A DNA stretch of 64,000 bases, taken from JAIXWP01 sp046309775. Lineage in GTDB: Bacteria; Bacteroidota; Bacteroidia; Flavobacteriales_D; Sanyastnellaceae. Both the position numbers and the translations under genes were made by a program. The stretch is from NCBI GenBank assembly GCA_046309775.1, contig JBKCOM010000035.1:1-64000 (forward strand), given 5' to 3'. The notes under the pieces are model-generated. The model made no database searches. It worked only from the letters and a program-made list of their open reading frames with translations, and was not told the DNA's origin. Positions 50,750 through 59,196 of this stretch are shown here, piece by piece (position 1 is the first letter of the stretch; each line of letters opens with the position of its first letter).

Positions 50750-51382
50750 TCAAATAAGATTCTCTCTAATGGCTTTGCTCACGGCTTCGCCTAAGGAATG
50801 TACATGAAGTTTTTCGTAGATTTTGCGAATGTGAGAATTGACTGTATGAAATGAAATGCTCTCCTTTTCTGCAATCATCTTATAGCTAAGGCCGTCCACT
50901 AAAAGGCTGAGAATATTCTTTTCACGATCGGTGAGTGCATAGTCGGTGGTCGGAGCATTTGACTCTTGAAAGAATTTCAAGAGTTTGTTGGCAATGGATG
51001 GTGTCATTGGAGCACCGCCCTCGCGGGCTTCTCTTATTGCTTCGACAATTTTTTCGGATGGAGTTTTTTTAAGCAGATAGCCGCTTGCTCCATTTTTTAG
51101 TGATTGAAATACTTTTTCATCATCTTCAAAAACTGTTTGCATTATTACTATGGTCTGAGGTCGAATCTGCTTGATGACTCTAGTAGCCTCAATGCCGCTG
51201 ATTTCTGGCATGTCAATATCCATAAGAACAACATCTGGTTTGAGATCTTTTACCTTTTGATCTGCGAGAAGACAATTCTCAAACGCACCAACAAATTCAA
51301 AATCGTCGTGCATTCTGATAAGGTATTCTAAACTTTCTCTGCGGTCTTTATTGTCGTCAAATACGGCGATCTTTATGCTCAT
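50750..51382 (-). CDS. NarL/LuxR-family response regulator
   Basis: A 210-residue regulator. The receiver domain (1-120) has the acidic pocket FDDNKD, phosphoacceptor Asp55 in LMDIDMP, and Lys105 in LLKKTP. The C-terminal helix-turn-helix (about 145-210, LTDREKNILSLLVDGLSYK) is of LuxR/NarL type and binds DNA after phosphorylation. The cognate kinase is almost certainly the TPR histidine kinase encoded 43 bases upstream. Signal and targets are unknown. Confidence 0.92.
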   Translation of the reverse strand: MSIKIAVFDDNKDRRESLEYLIRMHDDFEFVGAFENCLLADQKVKDLKPDVVLMDIDMPEISGIEATRVIKQIRPQTIVIMQTVFEDDEKVFQSLKNGASGYLLKKTPSEKIVEAIREAREGGAPMTPSIANKLLKFFQESNAPTTDYALTDREKNILSLLVDGLSYKMIAEKESISFHTVNSHIRKIYEKLHVHSLGEAVSKAIRENLI

Positions 51383-51425
51383 GCTGTGGGATATTGTGCA
51401 AATGAACGATTATAACTTATTAATA

Positions 51426-53279
51426 TCACTCACTAATTTTTGTCAAATCCAACTCAATTTCCAATGCGCAGCCTTTACCTTGAGCAGCACGAATGTCCAA
51501 ACTGCCGCCTATAGCGTGGATTCGCCTCTTCATATTACCAATTCCATTTCCTGATTTAGTTTGATTGTTATCGAAGCCAACACCGTCGTCGCTGATTCTC
51601 ATTATGAGTTTGCCATCCACTATTTTCATTTCAATTTGAATATTCAGGGCCTGACTGTACTTCAATATATTGTTGATTGCCTCTTTAAATGTAAGATATA
51701 AGTTACGTCTTGCAAATGTAGAAATTCGCAATTCATCAATACCAGAGTGTATCCGGTAATTCACTTTGATATTAGCCGCTGAAAGTACTTCTGAAAGATG
51801 TGATTTCATTCGGAGAATCAGATTTTCGCCTTGGTCATTTTTCGGGTTTATAACCCAAATAATATCACTCATTTTCTCCATCATATCGGAACTGCTTCGA
51901 TTGATTCTTTCCATTAGTTTTTTACTTTCATCAGGCTTTTGATCGAATTGCAGTATTGCGGCATCGCTATAGATGCGAATGCTGGATAGAGAAGCACCGA
52001 TATCATCATGAAGATCGGAGGCTATTCTATTTCTTTCTGTGTGGATTGCCTCAAGTTTGTCTTTTAGTGCAGCCATTTCCTGACTTTTCTGCTTTTCCTG
52101 AAGGTCTTGTATAATAGTCAATTCACGTATTTGTTGCCGCTGTTTTCTTATTTTAAATAGAATAAAGAATGTTAGTGAGAGGGCAATTACAAGACTAATA
52201 AGCAACCACTGAGTTTTTTTTCTAAGGCTGATTTCGGCTTGCTGATTCTTGGTGGTTTCTTTGAGTACTTCAAGATTTTGCTTTTTATTGAAATACTCCG
52301 TCAATAAAAATGATCGTTGCTCAAGTTGTTTTTTAGTCTGCTGATTTTTGAGCTGGTATAGTTGATGAAACAACTCGCTGGCTTGTTCCACTTGCTCAAG
52401 TTGAAAACAAACTTCAATGGCTTTTTCAAGAAATGTAATACGGGAAAGTTCCGTGTTCAAGGAGTCTTTTCCAATCTCTAGACCGCGGTTAAGCCATTGC
52501 ATAGTTGCTTCACTATCTTTATTTTTTAGAGTACACTTCATTAAACTTGCAATGACAGTTTGTGTGACATCTTTATGTTGAGTATTTTCAACAAGCTTTA
52601 GTGCGATGTTAAAGTTTTTAATCGCTTGACTAATGTTGTTTTGAAGAAAATAGGCTTCTCCAATATTCCAATACGCGAGGGCTATACCTCTGATTCTATT
52701 TTTAACTTTTACTTCTTGAATTGCTTGTGTGGTGTAATGAATGCAAGAATCAGGCATTCCAATTTTTAAGTAGCATTCTCCTAAATTAATTTGAGCGTGA
52801 TATTTAAAAGATAAATAGCCTAATTGATGATTGAAAGGGATTAAAGCAATGGCTTGTTTGAAATTTGAAACAGCTGCTTTAAAATCACCAATATTCATCA
52901 ACATTAATCCGACAAGATTTTTTGCAGATCCGATCAGCGTGTCATTTTTTAATTCAATCGCAATTTTTTCTGATTGCAAGGCACTTGACAATCCGATATC
53001 AAATAAAGCAGTGTAGTACATAATTTCCGACTCAAAGGAGTGGAGGTAGTATTGGTCGGCGAGCGTACTTTGTGTGGAGTCTTTGTAAAATCCTCTGGAC
53101 AATGTGCTTAGTGCTTTATCGTATTTGCTCGCGTCCATGTGACCATAGGTTTCCTCGATGATTTCTCGTACTTGCGGACTTGCATCTAATGGGACTACAA
53201 TCTCATTTTGACCCCACGATGTGCATACATCAAGAACAAGGAGTAACAGGGAGAGAAGAAGTTGTGGCAACGGCTTCAT
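51426..53279 (-). CDS. TPR-containing sensor histidine kinase (HisKA_3)
   Basis: A 617-residue kinase with signal peptide (about 1-23), periplasmic TPR region (about 40-330), one membrane helix (about 358-376), a short coiled coil, a HisKA_3 dimerisation domain with phosphoacceptor His424 in SDLHDDIGAS, and a C-terminal HATPase_c with an N-box (KEAINNILKYS) and G-box (SDDGVGFDN, GNGIGNMKRR). It should sense a periplasmic signal through the TPR domain and phosphorylate the NarL-type regulator encoded 43 bases downstream. This TPR-kinase architecture is common in Bacteroidota. Confidence 0.92.
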   Translation of the reverse strand: MKPLPQLLLSLLLLVLDVCTSWGQNEIVVPLDASPQVREIIEETYGHMDASKYDKALSTLSRGFYKDSTQSTLADQYYLHSFESEIMYYTALFDIGLSSALQSEKIAIELKNDTLIGSAKNLVGLMLMNIGDFKAAVSNFKQAIALIPFNHQLGYLSFKYHAQINLGECYLKIGMPDSCIHYTTQAIQEVKVKNRIRGIALAYWNIGEAYFLQNNISQAIKNFNIALKLVENTQHKDVTQTVIASLMKCTLKNKDSEATMQWLNRGLEIGKDSLNTELSRITFLEKAIEVCFQLEQVEQASELFHQLYQLKNQQTKKQLEQRSFLLTEYFNKKQNLEVLKETTKNQQAEISLRKKTQWLLISLVIALSLTFFILFKIRKQRQQIRELTIIQDLQEKQKSQEMAALKDKLEAIHTERNRIASDLHDDIGASLSSIRIYSDAAILQFDQKPDESKKLMERINRSSSDMMEKMSDIIWVINPKNDQGENLILRMKSHLSEVLSAANIKVNYRIHSGIDELRISTFARRNLYLTFKEAINNILKYSQALNIQIEMKIVDGKLIMRISDDGVGFDNNQTKSGNGIGNMKRRIHAIGGSLDIRAAQGKGCALEIELDLTKISE

Positions 53280-53290
53280 AATACTATAAA

Positions 53291-53324
53291 AGAAAGGGTT
53301 TTTTCGTATGAAAAAACCCTTTCT
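53291..53324 (-). terminator. Rho-independent terminator after the folE-SDR pair
   Basis: AGAAAGGGTTTTTTC (53291-53305), loop GTAT, GAAAAAACCCTTTCT (53310-53324): a perfect 15-bp stem. On the minus strand a short T-rich tail follows. It lies 78 bases beyond the SDR stop and just before the kinase gene. Confidence 0.82.
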
Positions 53325-53402
53325 AAAAAATATTTTTTATGAAAATCAAGTGTTGAAGCAAATTTGGTTCAATGACTCGAGGCTCACAATCACTAATTTT
53401 TG

Positions 53403-54092
53403 CTACATCGCTTTTAGATTTCCGATGCCACCATCCACGTGGAGCACTTGACCAGTGATCCACGAAGCATCTTCGCTCAATAGGAAGGCCGCCATGGTTG
53501 CTAGGTCGCGAGGTGCACCGACTCTACCCAAAGGGTGCCTTTTGTTCCCAGCTTCTATTTTTTCTGGAGTGGAGAGTAGTTTCTCTGCGAGAGGCGTTTG
53601 AGTGAGGGAAGGAGCGATTGCATTGACGCGAATGGTTGGAGCCCATTCTGCCGCAAGGCTTCTTGTCAATCCTTCAATGGCGCCTTTAGCCATGCCAATG
53701 GAAGAATGGAATGCCATACCGGTTTGCACTGCTACGGTGCTAAATAAGACGACAGATGGGCATGCGGATTTTTTCAAAAGAGGATAGACCTCTCTTAATA
53801 CTCTCGCTGAACCCAGCGCGTTTATTTTAAAGTCTTGAAGAATTTCTTCGTCTGTAAAGCGATGAAATGGCTTTAATGCAATAGTACCCGGACAATAAAT
53901 GACACCGTCCAATGATTCGGTATTTAGTACTAGAGGAGCATCCACATTTGCGTCCCAACTCAGGAATTCACCGACAGGAGGTTGGTTGTTGCCGCGTCCA
54001 GTGGCTACCACGTGATGACCTTTGGAATCTAGGATTTGAGCGAGTTCAGCGCCGATACCTGTCGTTCCTCCAATGATAAGATATGTAGCCAT
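53403..54092 (-). CDS. SDR-family protein lacking the catalytic tyrosine
   Basis: A 229-residue Rossmann-fold protein with the nucleotide-binding GGTTGIG near residue 8 and the classical SDR tail (PLGRVGAPRDLATMAAFLLS, VDGG). At the YxxxK position it reads Ile132-Gly-Met-Ala-Lys136, so the general-acid tyrosine is missing while Lys136 and Ser118 are kept. It may bind NAD(P)H or a pterin without standard reductase chemistry, or use another acid. The start overlaps the folE stop by one base, so the pair is translationally coupled and a tetrahydropterin-related role is plausible. Confidence 0.85.
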   Translation of the reverse strand: MATYLIIGGTTGIGAELAQILDSKGHHVVATGRGNNQPPVGEFLSWDANVDAPLVLNTESLDGVIYCPGTIALKPFHRFTDEEILQDFKINALGSARVLREVYPLLKKSACPSVVLFSTVAVQTGMAFHSSIGMAKGAIEGLTRSLAAEWAPTIRVNAIAPSLTQTPLAEKLLSTPEKIEAGNKRHPLGRVGAPRDLATMAAFLLSEDASWITGQVLHVDGGIGNLKAM

Positions 54093-54763
54093 TACAAACC
54101 TACGTATTTGAGAAACTCACTTTTCGTTGCATCATCAGCGAATGCGCCACCGTAATAGGATGTAACAGTGCTACTATTTACATCTTGCACGCCGCGGCTG
54201 CTCACACAGAGATGTACAGCATCAATCAAGATTGCAACATCTTCGGTTCCAAGAATCGACTTTAATTCATTAGCTATCTGAATGGTAAGTCTTTCTTGTA
54301 CCTGAGGTCGTTTGGCAAAATGCTGCACGATGCGGTTGAGTTTAGAAAGCCCAATTACTTGTCCATTGGAGATATAAGCTAAATGTGCTTTTCCGATAAT
54401 CGGAACGAAGTGGTGCTCGCAATTAGAATAGAATGTGATATTCTTTTCGACCAACATTTCATTATATTGGTACTTGTTCTCAAAGAGCTTTATATCAGGC
54501 TTATTTTCAGGGTTCAGACCACTGAATATTTCCTTAACATACATTTTAGCCACTCTGTGAGGTGTGCCTGATAGACTATCGTCGGTCAAGTCAAGACCTA
54601 GGATTTCCATTATATCGCGGAATTTGGCCTCGATCTGGTCAATCTTTTCCGCGTCACTCAATTCAAAGGCATCCTCTCTCAGCGGTGTTTCGATGGATGT
54701 CATTACGTGTTGGTCGCCCATCTCATCAATTTGGATGCGCAAAGTTTCAGCATGTACAGACAT
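54092..54763 (-). CDS. folE: GTP cyclohydrolase I
   Basis: A 223-residue enzyme. The catalytic zinc ligands Cys115, His118 and Cys186 lie in SNCEHHFVP and LCVSSRGV, and GLSKLNRIVQHFAKRPQ is the family signature. It opens the GTP ring to make 7,8-dihydroneopterin triphosphate, the first step of folate and tetrahydrobiopterin synthesis. The N-terminal 35 residues are a variable extension. It overlaps the SDR gene by one base at its end, and is divergent from the protease operon with 105 bases between starts. Confidence 0.94.
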   Translation of the reverse strand: MSVHAETLRIQIDEMGDQHVMTSIETPLREDAFELSDAEKIDQIEAKFRDIMEILGLDLTDDSLSGTPHRVAKMYVKEIFSGLNPENKPDIKLFENKYQYNEMLVEKNITFYSNCEHHFVPIIGKAHLAYISNGQVIGLSKLNRIVQHFAKRPQVQERLTIQIANELKSILGTEDVAILIDAVHLCVSSRGVQDVNSSTVTSYYGGAFADDATKSEFLKYVGL

Positions 54764-54772
54764 TTAATTTGG

Positions 54773-54790
54773 CATTCGATTGTACGAATG
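54773..54790. promoter_or_regulatory. Inverted repeat (candidate operator) between folE and the protease operon
   Basis: CATTCG, ATTGTA, CGAATG: a perfect 6-bp inverted repeat with 6-base spacer, 10 bases upstream of the folE ATG and 78 bases upstream of the first protease ATG. Size and position suit a dimeric regulator of one or both transcripts; this is inference. Confidence 0.4.
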
Positions 54791-54868
54791 AGTATGATAA
54801 ACATGGATAGAATCAATATGTTCTATTAATTTTTTTTGAACTTTTTTAATTAGCTTGCGCTCTAAACA

Positions 54869-56323
54869 ATGTTTGGTATGACTGAAAAATTAAGTCAGTT
54901 TATTTCTTTGGTTTTTGTTTTCTCAATTGGATTACTTTGTTCGGCGCAAGATAATAGTGATGGAGATCTTCGAAAGTACTATGGTGAGGGAGGAAGAGAA
55001 ATTAATGATATCAATGAAATTCGTAAAGAAAAGGTTTTGGTCATATCCCAGGAAGGCTATCGTACTTTTTCGCATATCGGAAGCGTTGGAGATTTGATTA
55101 AAAACAATAACGGAGAACTCCCTGCTTTGAAACCTCTCAAAAGCGACTTGAGTAGTAACGTTTCATTCGAATTTGGTACGATGTATTTGAAAATGGGTCC
55201 GAACGATCACTCTGATCTTTCTTATGCACGTGATATGGATTCTGGGCGCCCAATGAAAAAAAAATACACCCAAACGAATGTTGACTCAATCGTTGGGGAG
55301 TGCAGCCATCTAGGCAATTTTCTTTCATATAATCTGGCATTGGCTGGATTGGTAGATACTTCAGGAAGTTTTTTTAATGATGCTGAAAAGCATTTGAAAC
55401 TTGACGTTACTATTGAGAAATTAAACTTCAAAACGAGCTTCAATCCTTATATTACGATGGCTGAAGCTACCTTTACTCTGGATATAAAGGATGTTTATGG
55501 AACAGAAATATTTAGCGAGACCTTGACCCTTAAGACGAATTTATATGAAGGAAGTTATGCTGTTTTATATCTTGAAGACTTCGACTGTGATTACCAATTG
55601 AGTCAATATGCAATAAGAGGTTTTTTACTTTTTGATTTATCTCAAGCGCTTGCGTTTGAGATTTCTCATTCGCAAAGCATTAATAATAAATTAAAAGAAC
55701 GCGCCACTGCGCTTTCAGGTCCTGCAGTAGAGGAGTCTTTGGTGATTAAAAAGATGCCTAATGCCAATAGTTCAGTAAATCAGCTTCTTGAAGCTGTGGT
55801 GACTATTGAGACAGATGACGGACATGGAAGCGGTTGCTTGGTTAGCGAGGATGGATATATTATTTCAAACCATCATGTGGCTGGAGTAAAAACGAAAAAG
55901 CTTAAGGTAATTCTGAATGACGGGTCAGAGTATTCCGCAGAGTTGGTTCGCAGTGATGCTTATTCGGATCTTGCTCTTATCAAAATATCTTCCGATCGCA
56001 AGTTCAGATTTCTTAATGCAAAAGCTGAGAGTAAAGTGGGTTTAGGTGATAAGGTTAGAGTAATTGGAACACCGGCTGATCCGAAATTAGGTCAGACGCT
56101 CACTGCCGGAATTATTAGTAGTTTGAGGAAAAATAACAGGCTCGACTTGATCCAAACTGACGCACATATTAGTCCTGGAAATAGCGGCGGAGCATTAATA
56201 GATGGGAATGGTGAGTTGATTGGAATTGTTTCATCAAAGGCAATGGGGATAATTACTGAAGGTATTGGTTTTGCAATTCCGGTAAAGTATGTCATAGAGC
56301 GGTTAAATGTAAATTTTGAATAA
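54869..56323 (+). CDS. Exported trypsin-like protease with unknown N-terminal domain (operon gene 1)
   Basis: A 484-residue secreted protein. The signal peptide ends near residue 26 (LLCSAQ); an ATG three codons in (54878) is also possible. Residues about 30-290 form an unknown domain with the strand pair HLKLDVTIEKLNF and DIKDVYG. Residues about 305-484 are an S1/HtrA-like trypsin domain: His336 in ISNHHVAG, Asp367 in YSDLALIK, Ser439 in SPGNSGGA. No PDZ domain is present. A complete triad suggests an active periplasmic or surface protease. First gene of three related genes; a 4-base gap separates it from the next. Confidence 0.85.
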   Translation: MFGMTEKLSQFISLVFVFSIGLLCSAQDNSDGDLRKYYGEGGREINDINEIRKEKVLVISQEGYRTFSHIGSVGDLIKNNNGELPALKPLKSDLSSNVSFEFGTMYLKMGPNDHSDLSYARDMDSGRPMKKKYTQTNVDSIVGECSHLGNFLSYNLALAGLVDTSGSFFNDAEKHLKLDVTIEKLNFKTSFNPYITMAEATFTLDIKDVYGTEIFSETLTLKTNLYEGSYAVLYLEDFDCDYQLSQYAIRGFLLFDLSQALAFEISHSQSINNKLKERATALSGPAVEESLVIKKMPNANSSVNQLLEAVVTIETDDGHGSGCLVSEDGYIISNHHVAGVKTKKLKVILNDGSEYSAELVRSDAYSDLALIKISSDRKFRFLNAKAESKVGLGDKVRVIGTPADPKLGQTLTAGIISSLRKNNRLDLIQTDAHISPGNSGGALIDGNGELIGIVSSKAMGIITEGIGFAIPVKYVIERLNVNFE

Positions 56324-56327
56324 GGAA

Positions 56328-57875
56328 ATGATTTCGCAACTAGTTAGATTTTCATTTTTTCTATGCGTGTTTCTAATGAGCAGTTGCGCGACATTGCTTT
56401 CTAGAAAAACTGTTTATGTGTCGTCCAAAGATGAAAAGGCGAGTGTTTATGTGAATGATATTTATACTAGTGAGTATGCGGGAGCTTCTATTCGCAAGCA
56501 CGCGCCTTGTATTGTTACCACAACTCGGTCAGGATATAAAACTAAAAGCACTGTAGTTGAACCTAAGCGATTTGATCCGGCAGTGCTTGTAACTGCTATG
56601 CCTGCAGCACTTATTCTGTATGCAAACGGGGGAAATGCAGAAGGTTCTTTTGTCACTTATGGAATAATCGCTGGACTTGATTATTGGATAGCAGGGAAAA
56701 TGCATAAAAAAAGATTTGAGGTTGACGGTATGGACAAACTACCGGTTTCCCAATTTGAAGATGTCTATGTTCGGATGAAATCAGATATAGATTCTCTGCG
56801 CTTTGAGAACGTGAAGATTTACGATTGTAGAAGTTACAGTGATTGGTTGATCAAGAAGAATCGAATTCAATCTATGAGTGAAAAGTTTTTGGATGAGCCA
56901 CCTTTCTGGCTAAACCAAACGTTGGATGATTTGGGATATATGAATTTTCAGAATGATATCATTAGTAACTACGATAAAAATCTCTCGGTAGCTGTTCAAC
57001 TCTTAGATGTTCAGGAATTTCGCATTAAGAATTTTGCAACGTCTGTAAAGATTAATGTTCGCTACACTTTTTCTGATTTGTTTGGAAATGCTCTTAGCTC
57101 CGTTGATGTGAAGAGCGAATCCGCACTTTTTTCAAATGGATATTTTTTTTCAGAATATCAGAGCTCTCTTGCGATGAGGGATGCCCTCATTAATGGACTT
57201 TCGGAAGCACTTAGGAGTGATGAATTTACATCACTTTATAATCGAACACGTGAGGCATTTAACAATGCATATTCGAAGGGTGATGCTACTATGATTAAAG
57301 CTCCAATCGAATCTCGTCCAGATTTTCAAAATATGGCAGACGCACAAATTACCATTGAAGGAGTTATAGATGGATATCATGGCAGCGGCTGTTTGATTTC
57401 TCCAGATGGTTTGGCAATAACTTCTCATCGCGTCGTAGGCTCGAAAGATGAAGTGGAAGTAATTTTTTCCAATGGAGTAAAGAAGAAGGCGAAGGTCATA
57501 AAAAGAGATCCAGTAAGCAATATTGTTTTGCTAAGTTCAGATACAACTGGTGTTTCTTCTTTAAAGCTTTCGAAGGCTACTGCCGGTCGTACAGGTGAGA
57601 GTGTTTATTGTGTGGGATCACCAGTGAATAAAGCCCTGTCACAATCCATTAGTTCTGGTATTGTCAGCGGTTATCGGCAACAAAATGGAATGGTATTTTT
57701 ACAAACAGACGCCAAGGTGTCTAATGGAAATAATGGAAGTCCACTCATTGATCAAAATGGTTTCGTGATGGGTATTGTCAATGAAAAATACCTCGGAGTC
57801 GCGCTGGAAGGTCTGTCATTTGCGGTATCTGCTGAGGATATTATAAGAGGTCTTAATCTTAATACAGAATACTAA
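56328..57875 (+). CDS. Lipoprotein with degenerate trypsin-like domain (pseudoprotease, operon gene 2)
   Basis: A 515-residue lipoprotein: MISQLVRFSFFLCVFLMSSC gives lipidation at Cys20. Residues about 25-80 look PEGA-like (SVYVNDIYTSEYA, TRSGYKTK). About 185-300 resemble the N-terminal domain of the flanking proteins. The trypsin-like domain occupies about 335-515, but the triad is replaced: Arg368 for His (TSHRVVG), Asn398 for Asp (VSNIVLL), Asn469 for Ser (NGNNGSP). It should not be catalytic. I use the ATG at 56328, since the longer frame begins at a TTG overlapping gene 1. Its stop overlaps the next start by one base. Confidence 0.85.
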   Translation: MISQLVRFSFFLCVFLMSSCATLLSRKTVYVSSKDEKASVYVNDIYTSEYAGASIRKHAPCIVTTTRSGYKTKSTVVEPKRFDPAVLVTAMPAALILYANGGNAEGSFVTYGIIAGLDYWIAGKMHKKRFEVDGMDKLPVSQFEDVYVRMKSDIDSLRFENVKIYDCRSYSDWLIKKNRIQSMSEKFLDEPPFWLNQTLDDLGYMNFQNDIISNYDKNLSVAVQLLDVQEFRIKNFATSVKINVRYTFSDLFGNALSSVDVKSESALFSNGYFFSEYQSSLAMRDALINGLSEALRSDEFTSLYNRTREAFNNAYSKGDATMIKAPIESRPDFQNMADAQITIEGVIDGYHGSGCLISPDGLAITSHRVVGSKDEVEVIFSNGVKKKAKVIKRDPVSNIVLLSSDTTGVSSLKLSKATAGRTGESVYCVGSPVNKALSQSISSGIVSGYRQQNGMVFLQTDAKVSNGNNGSPLIDQNGFVMGIVNEKYLGVALEGLSFAVSAEDIIRGLNLNTEY

Positions 57876-59146
57876 TGAAAAGGATATTTATTTTTCTTGC
57901 ATTGGTTTTCTCAGTTTTGAGCTCCGTAGCGCAAATTGCCACAGTGCTGCCCACTAGGGAAGATGGTCAGAAATATATTACTACAGAGGAAATTTATTTT
58001 GATTTGAAAGAGGGAGAGATTACCGAGAGTTATTACAAGACCGAGACCCAAAGAAAGGAGGGCCGCTACAATAAAATATCTTCAAATAGTGATGAGATTA
58101 TCGAGGTGAGTTCGAGTCTCGAAGGCTACCTCTATGGACTTCTCAGAGAGAGCAATTTTATTGATACTACCGAAAGGATTTTTCCTGATTACAAAAATTC
58201 GCTGCATTTGAGCATGAGGGTTCATCGGCTTGAATTCAGTTATATTCGTTCCAAGAGTAGAAAAGGTATCAAGGCTGTTTACCTGAAAATGTTTGCAGAT
58301 ATGGAGTTATCTTCATATTATGGGAAGTCACTAATAAAGGAGAACATCGCCGTTGAAGAGTTGATAGCGAATAGAGATGAGACAGATTGGGAAATAGGCT
58401 TTACCAAGCTTATAAAAAATATCCTAATTCAGTTCATAACAGAAGAAAAGGTCGAGGCTCTTATTAGGTCTACGGATTATTTTGACGCAGCGGATATTTC
58501 AACATTTGAAAAAATTGATATTCGAGGCGGATCTGCACTCTTAGATTGGGAGTTCCTGTCTTACGCAGTTCCCACTATTATTACCGATGATGGCCACGGA
58601 AGTGCTTGCGTTATTTCGAGTAACGGCTATTTAATTACAAATTTTCATGTTGTGGGACAAAATGAAACGGTCAAGGTAAAGTTCAAAGACGGAACAGTTT
58701 CAGAAGGAAAGGTTTTGCGAAAACACCCTGACTGTGATTTGGCATTACTAAAAGTTGAACGCGATAATTTACCCGCTCTGTTTCCTAATGCTCAGGAGCC
58801 TGAGATTGGTAGCACTGTTTACTTAATGGGAACACCCGCGGATACATTACTAAGCCAATCCGTTTTTAAAGGTGTAATAAGTGGTCGCCGCTCTTTTGCC
58901 GACTTCAGCTATCTCCAAACGGATGCAAAGGTGAATCCAGGCAACAGCGGTGGAGCGATGTTTAACGAAAGGGGTGAACTTATTGGTATTGTGAGCTCTA
59001 AATATGTGGGTTACGGAATCGAAGGTATCGGTTTTGCTGTTCCTATCGACCAAATTAGAGCCCGCTTGAATGTCTTGTTACCTGAGATAAAAAAGCAAAA
59101 TGACCCAGTTCTAATAGCGAAACCAATAAAATCTAAAAAGAAATAA
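57875..59146 (+). CDS. Exported trypsin-like protease with unknown N-terminal domain (operon gene 3)
   Basis: A 423-residue secreted protein. The signal peptide ends near residue 19 (SSVAQ). An N-terminal domain (about 25-200) has the strand pair SLHLSMRVHRLEF and ADMELSSYYG, like genes 1 and 2. The trypsin domain (about 230-400) keeps His258 (TNFHVVG), Asp288 (CDLALLK) and Ser358 (NPGNSGGA), so it should be active. The C-terminus is Lys-rich. No PDZ domain. The start ATG overlaps the stop of gene 2 (TAATG), implying coupled translation and defined stoichiometry. Confidence 0.86.
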   Translation: MKRIFIFLALVFSVLSSVAQIATVLPTREDGQKYITTEEIYFDLKEGEITESYYKTETQRKEGRYNKISSNSDEIIEVSSSLEGYLYGLLRESNFIDTTERIFPDYKNSLHLSMRVHRLEFSYIRSKSRKGIKAVYLKMFADMELSSYYGKSLIKENIAVEELIANRDETDWEIGFTKLIKNILIQFITEEKVEALIRSTDYFDAADISTFEKIDIRGGSALLDWEFLSYAVPTIITDDGHGSACVISSNGYLITNFHVVGQNETVKVKFKDGTVSEGKVLRKHPDCDLALLKVERDNLPALFPNAQEPEIGSTVYLMGTPADTLLSQSVFKGVISGRRSFADFSYLQTDAKVNPGNSGGAMFNERGELIGIVSSKYVGYGIEGIGFAVPIDQIRARLNVLLPEIKKQNDPVLIAKPIKSKKK

Positions 59147-59196
59147 GGATTTTGAATTATTATTGCGACTCTTCACAAAACCATTAACCAATTCTT

